Origin: Halosimplex aquaticum
Lineage (GTDB): Archaea; Halobacteriota; Halobacteria; Halobacteriales; Haloarculaceae
DNA: 64,000 bases
Direction of reading: 5' to 3'
Assembly (NCBI RefSeq): GCF_028747785.1
Contig: NZ_CP118158.1
Span: 1,240,001-1,304,000 of the forward strand
Below the pieces are notes generated by a model. That model saw nothing but the letters and a program-made list of their open reading frames with translations. It did not search any database and had not been told where the DNA came from. Position 1 is the first letter of the stretch; every line of letters begins with the position of its first letter. The position numbers and the translations under genes are program-made. Shown here one piece after another: positions 59,472 to 64,000 of this stretch.

Positions 59472-61301
59472 ATGTACGATCTCGACCGCTATCTGAACGT
59501 CCGGAGCGCGTACGGCGCGTCGTTCGCGCCCGACGGCACGCTCTCGTTCATGCTGGACGCGACGGGGACGCCGCAGGTCTGGACGCTGGACGCCCCGGAG
59601 GCGTGGCCGGTCCAGCGCACCTTCTACGAGGAGCGGGTCACCTTCGCCTCGTGGTCGCCCGAGCGGCGCGAACTCGCGTTCGGGATGGACGAGGGCGGCA
59701 ACGAGCGCGCCCAGCTCTACCGGCTGGACGCCGACGACGGGACCGTCACCGACCTGACCGCCCACCCGGAGGCGAAACACCGCTGGGGCGGCTGGTCCCA
59801 CGACGGCGAGCGCTTCGCGTTCGCCTCCAATCGCCGCGACGAGTCCGTCTTCGACGTGTACGTCCAGGGCTGCGAGGAGACCGGCGCGGACGCGACGCTC
59901 GTCCGGGAGGGCGACGGCTGGCTCTCGGTCGGCGGCTGGGCGCCCGACGACGACCGGTTGCTCGTCTCGCAGGCCCACTGGAACTTCGATCAGGACCTGT
60001 TCGTCCTCGACCTGGACACCGGCGAGATGCGACACGTCACGCCCCACGAGGGCGACGTGCGGTTCACGAGCGCCCAGTGGAGCCCCGACGGCGACGCGCT
60101 GTACCTGACGACGGACTACGAATCGAACACGAAGTACCTCGCCCGACTCGACCTCGACGCGGTCGGGGACGACCCCGAAGAGTCCGACCTGGCAGCGGCG
60201 CTCGACACGGTGGCCGACGGCGGCGAGTGGAACGTCGGCGGCGTCGCGCTCGACGACGAGACGGGCCGGCTGGTCTACTCGCGCAACGTCGACGGCTACA
60301 CGGACCTGACCGTCGGCGAACTCGCCGGGCCGACCGAAATCGACGAGTTCCCGACGCCGGAGCTACCGGGCAACCTCGCCGGCGGCGTCGCCTTCGACGA
60401 CGACGCCGAGCGGTTCGCGCTGTCGGCGACCGGTCGCAGGGAGAACACGAACGTCTACGTCGTCGAGATGGAGACCGCCGAGTTCGAGCGCTGGACCGAC
60501 GCCTCCACCGCGGGCATCCCCAAGTCCACGTTCACCGAACCGGAACTCGTCCGCTACCCCACCTTCGACGACCGGACGATCCCGGGCTACTTCTCGCTGC
60601 CGGACGAGTGGGAGGCCGGCGAGACGCCCGTGATCGTCGACATCCACGGCGGCCCCGAGAGCCAGCGCCGCCCCTCCTTCGGCGGGCTGACCCAGTACTT
60701 CCTCTCGCGCGGGTACGCCGTCTTCGAACCGAACGTCCGCGGGTCGACTGGCTACGGCCGCGAGTACACCCACCTGGACGACGTGCGAAAGCGGATGGAC
60801 TCGGTGGCCGATATCGAGGCGGCCGTCGAGTGGCTCACCGACCACGAGGCCGTCGATCCCGAGCGCGTGGTCGCGATGGGCGGCTCCTACGGCGGTTTCA
60901 TGGTGCTCGCGGCGCTGACCGAGTACCCCGACCTGTGGGCGGCGGGCGTCGACGTCGTCGGCATCGCCAACTTCGTCACGTTCCTGGAGAACACCGGGCC
61001 GTGGCGGCGCGAACTGCGCGAGGCAGAGTACGGGTCGCTCGACGAGGACCGGGAGTTCCTCGAATCGGTCTCGCCGATCAACAACGTCGAGGCCATCGAG
61101 GCGCCGCTGTTCGTCCTCCACGGCGCGAACGACCCCCGCGTCCCGCTGGGCGAGGCCGAACAGATCGCCGAGAAGGCCGCAGAGCAGGGCGTGCCGGTCG
61201 AGAAGCTCGTCTTCGACGACGAGGGCCACGGCATCACCAAGCGCGAGAACAAGATCGAGGCCTACACCGCCGTCGTGGACTTCCTCGACGAACACGTATG
61301 A
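59472..61301 (+). CDS. S9-family (prolyl oligopeptidase-like) serine peptidase
   Basis: A 609-residue peptidase. The N-terminal about 350 residues form a beta-propeller (repeated WSPDG- and WSHDG-like blades). The C-terminal hydrolase domain carries the triad: Ser in MGGSYGGFM (about residue 471), Asp in HGANDPRVP (about 552) and His in DEGHGITK (about 583). It is cytoplasmic, with no signal. Such enzymes cut short peptides, often releasing acylated or dipeptide residues. ATG at 59472; the start of the NUDIX gene overlaps the stop by 4 nt. Confidence 0.94.
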   Translation: MYDLDRYLNVRSAYGASFAPDGTLSFMLDATGTPQVWTLDAPEAWPVQRTFYEERVTFASWSPERRELAFGMDEGGNERAQLYRLDADDGTVTDLTAHPEAKHRWGGWSHDGERFAFASNRRDESVFDVYVQGCEETGADATLVREGDGWLSVGGWAPDDDRLLVSQAHWNFDQDLFVLDLDTGEMRHVTPHEGDVRFTSAQWSPDGDALYLTTDYESNTKYLARLDLDAVGDDPEESDLAAALDTVADGGEWNVGGVALDDETGRLVYSRNVDGYTDLTVGELAGPTEIDEFPTPELPGNLAGGVAFDDDAERFALSATGRRENTNVYVVEMETAEFERWTDASTAGIPKSTFTEPELVRYPTFDDRTIPGYFSLPDEWEAGETPVIVDIHGGPESQRRPSFGGLTQYFLSRGYAVFEPNVRGSTGYGREYTHLDDVRKRMDSVADIEAAVEWLTDHEAVDPERVVAMGGSYGGFMVLAALTEYPDLWAAGVDVVGIANFVTFLENTGPWRRELREAEYGSLDEDREFLESVSPINNVEAIEAPLFVLHGANDPRVPLGEAEQIAEKAAEQGVPVEKLVFDDEGHGITKRENKIEAYTAVVDFLDEHV

Positions 61302-61867
61302 GCGAGGGGCCTGAGAGTGCGGCGGGCTCCGACCTCGCGGCCCGTTCACGCGAGCGGGTCGGCGACTGGCTGGCCGACCTGCGCGAGCGATACGGCGACT
61401 TCGAGCGGGTCGAGAAGCGCTGGGAGCAGGCTCCCGCGGCCTACGAGCGCGACCGCGACCGGATCGCGGCGGGCGCGAACGGCGGCGCGGGCGTGTGGAT
61501 CACCGACGACGAGGGGCGCGTGTTGCTCGTCCGCAACGCGGGCGACGAGGGGTGGGCCGACCCGGGCGGCAAGCGCGAGGCCGGCGAGTCCTTCGAAGCG
61601 GCGGCCCGCCGCGAGGTGCGCGAGGAGACGAACGTCCGGTGTGCGATCACCGGCGTCCGCGAGGTCCACGCCCTCGAACTCGTCGACGGGACCGATCCGG
61701 CCCGATCGGCGCTCGCGAGCCTCATCGTGATCTTCGACGGGGCGTACGAGGGCGGAGAGCCGCGTCCCCGCGAGGGCGAGATCGCCGAAGTCGCGTGGTT
61801 CGACACCTGCCCGGACGCGGTGCTGTACCCCGAGGTGGCCGCGCGGCCGTTTCCGGCGAGCGAGTGA
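61298..61867 (+). CDS. NUDIX hydrolase
   Basis: A 189-residue protein. The first 65 residues are helical and charged. The NUDIX box is GKREAGESFEAAARREVREET (about residues 91-112), matching G-x5-E-x7-R-E-U-x-E-E. The Gly after the last Glu is replaced by Asn-Val, a mild change. The enzyme should hydrolyse a nucleoside diphosphate derivative; the substrate is unknown. It overlaps the S9 peptidase by 4 nt, so it is coupled to it. Confidence 0.92.
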   Translation: MSEGPESAAGSDLAARSRERVGDWLADLRERYGDFERVEKRWEQAPAAYERDRDRIAAGANGGAGVWITDDEGRVLLVRNAGDEGWADPGGKREAGESFEAAARREVREETNVRCAITGVREVHALELVDGTDPARSALASLIVIFDGAYEGGEPRPREGEIAEVAWFDTCPDAVLYPEVAARPFPASE

Positions 61868-61908
61868 GCCAGTGACGAGGGGTCCGCGCGGCCTGAACGA
61901 ACAGACGG

Positions 61909-61917
61909 GTTTATTGG
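61909..61917 (+). promoter_or_regulatory. TATA-like box of the degenerate NUDIX gene
   Basis: GTTTATTGG is about 27 nt before the ATG at 61940, which fits a leaderless transcript and argues for 61940 rather than 61931 as the start. Confidence 0.5.
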
Positions 61918-61939
61918 GGAGTACGCGCAGATGCGGACG

Positions 61940-62509
61940 ATGTCCGTGGCAGAGGGTTCCCGGGACCGGGTGGAAGCGCGTCTGGTGGCGCTGGAGGAGG
62001 ACTACAGCGGTTTCCCGGTGAACCAGACGACGCTCGCGGTTCCACGCGAGGCGTACGAGCGCGCCGGCGAGCGCTGCCAGCGGGGTATCGTCGACGCGTA
62101 CGTGCAACTGTACAACGAGCGCGACGACGTGCTTCTGGTCGAGAACGACGGCGAGTGGGTCGTCCCCCACGGCGAACCGCGGACGGACGAACGCGTCGTC
62201 GCGGGCACCGAACGGGCGATCAGTGAACGGACCGGGATCGACTGCGCGCTCACCGACCTCTCGCGGGTGACCATCCTCGGCGTCCGCGACGAATCGGACC
62301 CCGAGCGACCGCCTATCTACCGGCTAATAGCGGTCTTCACGGCGGAGACCCTCGACGAGGGATCCCCCGCTGCGGAGGAAGCACCGGCCGCCGGCGAGAT
62401 GGCGGCCGCCGACGGGGGCGGCGACGCGGCCGTCGAGCGCGAGACGGTCGTCGCCGACGGCGTCCGCTGGCACCCGACGCTCCCCGACTCGGCCGTCCCG
62501 CCGCACTGA
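61940..62509 (+). CDS. NUDIX-like protein with degenerate catalytic box
   Basis: A 189-residue protein with the NUDIX fold pattern (IVDAYVQLYNERDDVLLVENDGEWVVPHGEPRTDERVVAGTERAISERTGI). The box position reads GEPRTDERVVAGTERAISERTG. The catalytic REUxEE core is not retained: Ala and Arg replace the key Glu residues, so metal-dependent hydrolysis is doubtful. The C-terminal 55 residues are disordered, with Ala/Gly/Asp. It lies just downstream of the intact NUDIX gene but with its own TATA-like box. The start at 61940 is preferred over 61931. Confidence 0.78.
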   Translation: MSVAEGSRDRVEARLVALEEDYSGFPVNQTTLAVPREAYERAGERCQRGIVDAYVQLYNERDDVLLVENDGEWVVPHGEPRTDERVVAGTERAISERTGIDCALTDLSRVTILGVRDESDPERPPIYRLIAVFTAETLDEGSPAAEEAPAAGEMAAADGGGDAAVERETVVADGVRWHPTLPDSAVPPH

Positions 62510-62576
62510 CCGGCGCCTCCCGGCGGACTCGCGGCACCGGAACACTTAGCACTGCGCTGGCCCCTACAGACCGGCA

Positions 62577-63326
62577 GTGGCAGCCATCGAGACCGACGGG
62601 CTCACGAAGCGCTACGGGTCGGTCGCCGCCGTCGAGGGCCTGGACCTGACCGTCGAGCGCGGGACGGTCTACGGCTTCCTCGGCCCCAACGGCGCCGGCA
62701 AGACGACGACGATGCGCCTGTTGACCGGGCTGACCAGACCGAGCGAGGGGACCGCGACCGTCGCCGGGGTCGACGTCCGCGAGCGCGACCGCCTCGGCGA
62801 ACACATCGGCTACGTCCCCGACACGCCGCCGCTCTACGAGAAGCTCACCGCGCGCGAGCAGCTCTCGGCCGTCGCCGACGTGCGCGGCCTCGACCGCGAG
62901 ACGGTCCGCGAGCGCGTCCCGGCGCTGCTCGACCGGTTCGGCCTCGACGCGGCCGACGACCGCATCGAGACCTACTCCAAGGGGATGAAACAGAAGACCA
63001 GCGTCGTCCAGGCCATCGTCCACGAACCGGACGTGGTCTTCCTCGACGAGCCGACCAGCGGCCTGGACCCCAACGCCGCGCGGACGCTCAAGGCGGTTCT
63101 CACCGAACTGCGCGACGCGGGCACGGCCGTCTTCCTCTCCACGCACGTCCTCCCGGTCGTCGACGAACTCGCCGACGTCGTCGGCCTCCTCTACGACGGT
63201 GAGTTGCTCGCCGAGGACGACCCCGAGCGGCTGAAGGCCGACCTCGACGGCGAGACCCTGGAGGACGCCTTCGTCGAACTGACGACCGAGGACGACCCGG
63301 CGACGCGCCCGCGAGAGCGACCATGA
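62577..63326 (+). CDS. ABC transporter ATP-binding protein
   Basis: A 249-residue ATPase with Walker A GPNGAGKT, Q-loop YVPDTPPLYE, signature YSKGMKQK (LSGGQ is modified to YSKGM, as in many ABC-2 and Bcr/copper-type exporters), Walker B VVFLDEPTSGLD and H-loop LSTHVLP. The start is GTG at 62577. It overlaps the permease start by 4 nt, so both form an operon cut by the window edge. The substrate is unknown. Confidence 0.93.
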   Translation: MAAIETDGLTKRYGSVAAVEGLDLTVERGTVYGFLGPNGAGKTTTMRLLTGLTRPSEGTATVAGVDVRERDRLGEHIGYVPDTPPLYEKLTAREQLSAVADVRGLDRETVRERVPALLDRFGLDAADDRIETYSKGMKQKTSVVQAIVHEPDVVFLDEPTSGLDPNAARTLKAVLTELRDAGTAVFLSTHVLPVVDELADVVGLLYDGELLAEDDPERLKADLDGETLEDAFVELTTEDDPATRPRERP

Positions 63327-64000
63327 GGACCGCGCGGCCGGCCGTCGTCGTCACCCTGACGGCGCTTAGACAGACTTACCGGAAGGTGCGCGAGTCGCCG
63401 CGGATGACGGCCTTCTTCCTCCTCATCCCCGCGTTCTTCGCGCTCCAGCTGTCGGGCGCGGTCGGCCCGGGCGCGTACGACCTGGGCCGGCAGTTCGCCC
63501 GCGGCGACCCCGCGGAACCGGTCGCGCGAGTCCGGGCCGTCGCGCTGTCGGGGCTGGTCCTCCTCTCGCTGATGGGCGTGCTCGGCGCCGCCGGCGGCAA
63601 CAGCGAGTTCAAGGACCGCTACGTCGCCTTCCTGACCGCGACGAGCACGCGCGCGGTCGTCCTCGGGAGCGTCGCCCGCCAGACCGCGGTCTGGACGGCG
63701 CTGTTCTGGCCGGCCGCGCTGACCGCGGGCGTCGCCTTCGCCGTCGGCGCCGGCGAACCCGTCGCGGCCGTCTCGCTCGTCGGCGGGAGCCTCTGGCTGT
63801 TCGTCGTCGCCGGCGTGTTGACCTCGCCCGTCGGCTTCGCCGCCCGGTGGGTCCTCGACGGCTACGACCTCTCGAAGAACGCCCGCTTCGGCCTCGGCGT
63901 GGCCATGCTCGGCGTCTTCTACCTCGTCCTGTTCACCCGCGAGTACGTGAGCGACGCCCTCTCGGTGACCCCGCTCTCGTGGGCCGGCGACCTCCTGCTC
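63323..64000 (+). CDS. ABC transporter permease (3' end beyond the window)
   Basis: Only the first about 226 residues are visible. After a short cytoplasmic helix (TALRQTYRKVRES), membrane helices lie near residues 30-45 (AFFLLIPAFFALQL), 73-88 (ALSGLVLLSLMGVLGAA), 120-137, 141-160 and later, giving an ABC-2 exporter-like layout. The DRYVAFLTATSTRAVVLGSVARQTAVWTALFW segment matches the coupling region. The ATG at 63323 overlaps the ATP-binding gene by 4 nt. Confidence 0.88.
   Translation, partial: MRTARPAVVVTLTALRQTYRKVRESPRMTAFFLLIPAFFALQLSGAVGPGAYDLGRQFARGDPAEPVARVRAVALSGLVLLSLMGVLGAAGGNSEFKDRYVAFLTATSTRAVVLGSVARQTAVWTALFWPAALTAGVAFAVGAGEPVAAVSLVGGSLWLFVVAGVLTSPVGFAARWVLDGYDLSKNARFGLGVAMLGVFYLVLFTREYVSDALSVTPLSWAGDLLL

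Overview
This window is chromosomal DNA from an extremely halophilic archaeon (class Halobacteria). GC content is very high, the proteins are rich in Asp and Glu, and many genes have a TATA box about 27-30 nt before the start codon with little or no 5' leader. Archaeal or haloarchaeal hallmarks include a TFB, a HalX response regulator, an AglD-type glycosyltransferase/flippase-like protein, type II 3-dehydroquinate synthase, a fused FolC-FolP, a PurN-PurH fusion without IMP cyclohydrolase, and a CtaA-CtaB fusion. Overall gene style suggests family Haloarculaceae; that placement is inference. I found no rRNA, tRNA, CRISPR array, insertion sequence, prophage or integrase. It reads as core chromosome with a few accessory genes.

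Layout. 1-6.8 kb: the edge of a GpgS-like glycosyltransferase, an MFS transporter, a small zinc finger, an aldo/keto reductase, a gene-free stretch of about 370 bp with repeat-like sequence, a PadR-like regulator, a thiolase with its Zn-ribbon/OB-fold partner, and a DsrE-like protein. 6.8-11.4 kb: an orphan PL11 rhamnogalacturonan lyase, an alpha/beta hydrolase, and the methylmalonyl-CoA mutase B12 subunit with MeaB. 11.5-20.3 kb: a respiratory assembly neighbourhood (DUF420, ABC transporter, CtaA-CtaB fusion with a membrane partner, CoxB) interrupted by a RecA-like ATPase without a P-loop lysine, a bactofilin-like membrane protein and an Rdx/SelT-like protein.

20-34.5 kb: MaoC hydratase, winged-helix protein, HalX regulator, peroxiredoxin, a luciferase-like/FAD-oxidase pair, Hsp20, hybrid histidine kinase, ABC exporter, a Tat-exported Rieske protein, a radical SAM protein with HhH, AglD-like protein and a YjjX-like nucleotidase. 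34.7-46.5 kb: TFB, a soluble chemotaxis transducer, AroD, a three-gene RHH/winged-helix/glycosyltransferase operon with candidate operator repeats, DHQ synthase II, a universal stress protein, a strong hairpin, and lysA-dapE. 46.5-64 kb: PurB and PurN-PurH (divergent), an oxidoreductase, a three-gene membrane cluster, FolCP, a methyltransferase, a small membrane gene carrying two compensating frameshifts, another glycosyltransferase, a Tat-exported metzincin-like protease facing a Thr-Glu-repeat lipoprotein, an S9 peptidase/NUDIX pair followed by a degenerate NUDIX, and the start of an ABC operon cut by the window edge.

Most genes serve housekeeping metabolism (shikimate, lysine, purine, folate, propionate) and respiration. 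The observations most worth following are the clustered ACTCAC sites before the RHH/winged-helix/glycosyltransferase operon, the doubly frameshifted membrane gene, the TRASH-like ATPase with a broken Walker A motif, the orphan rhamnogalacturonan lyase, and the protease/lipoprotein pair.
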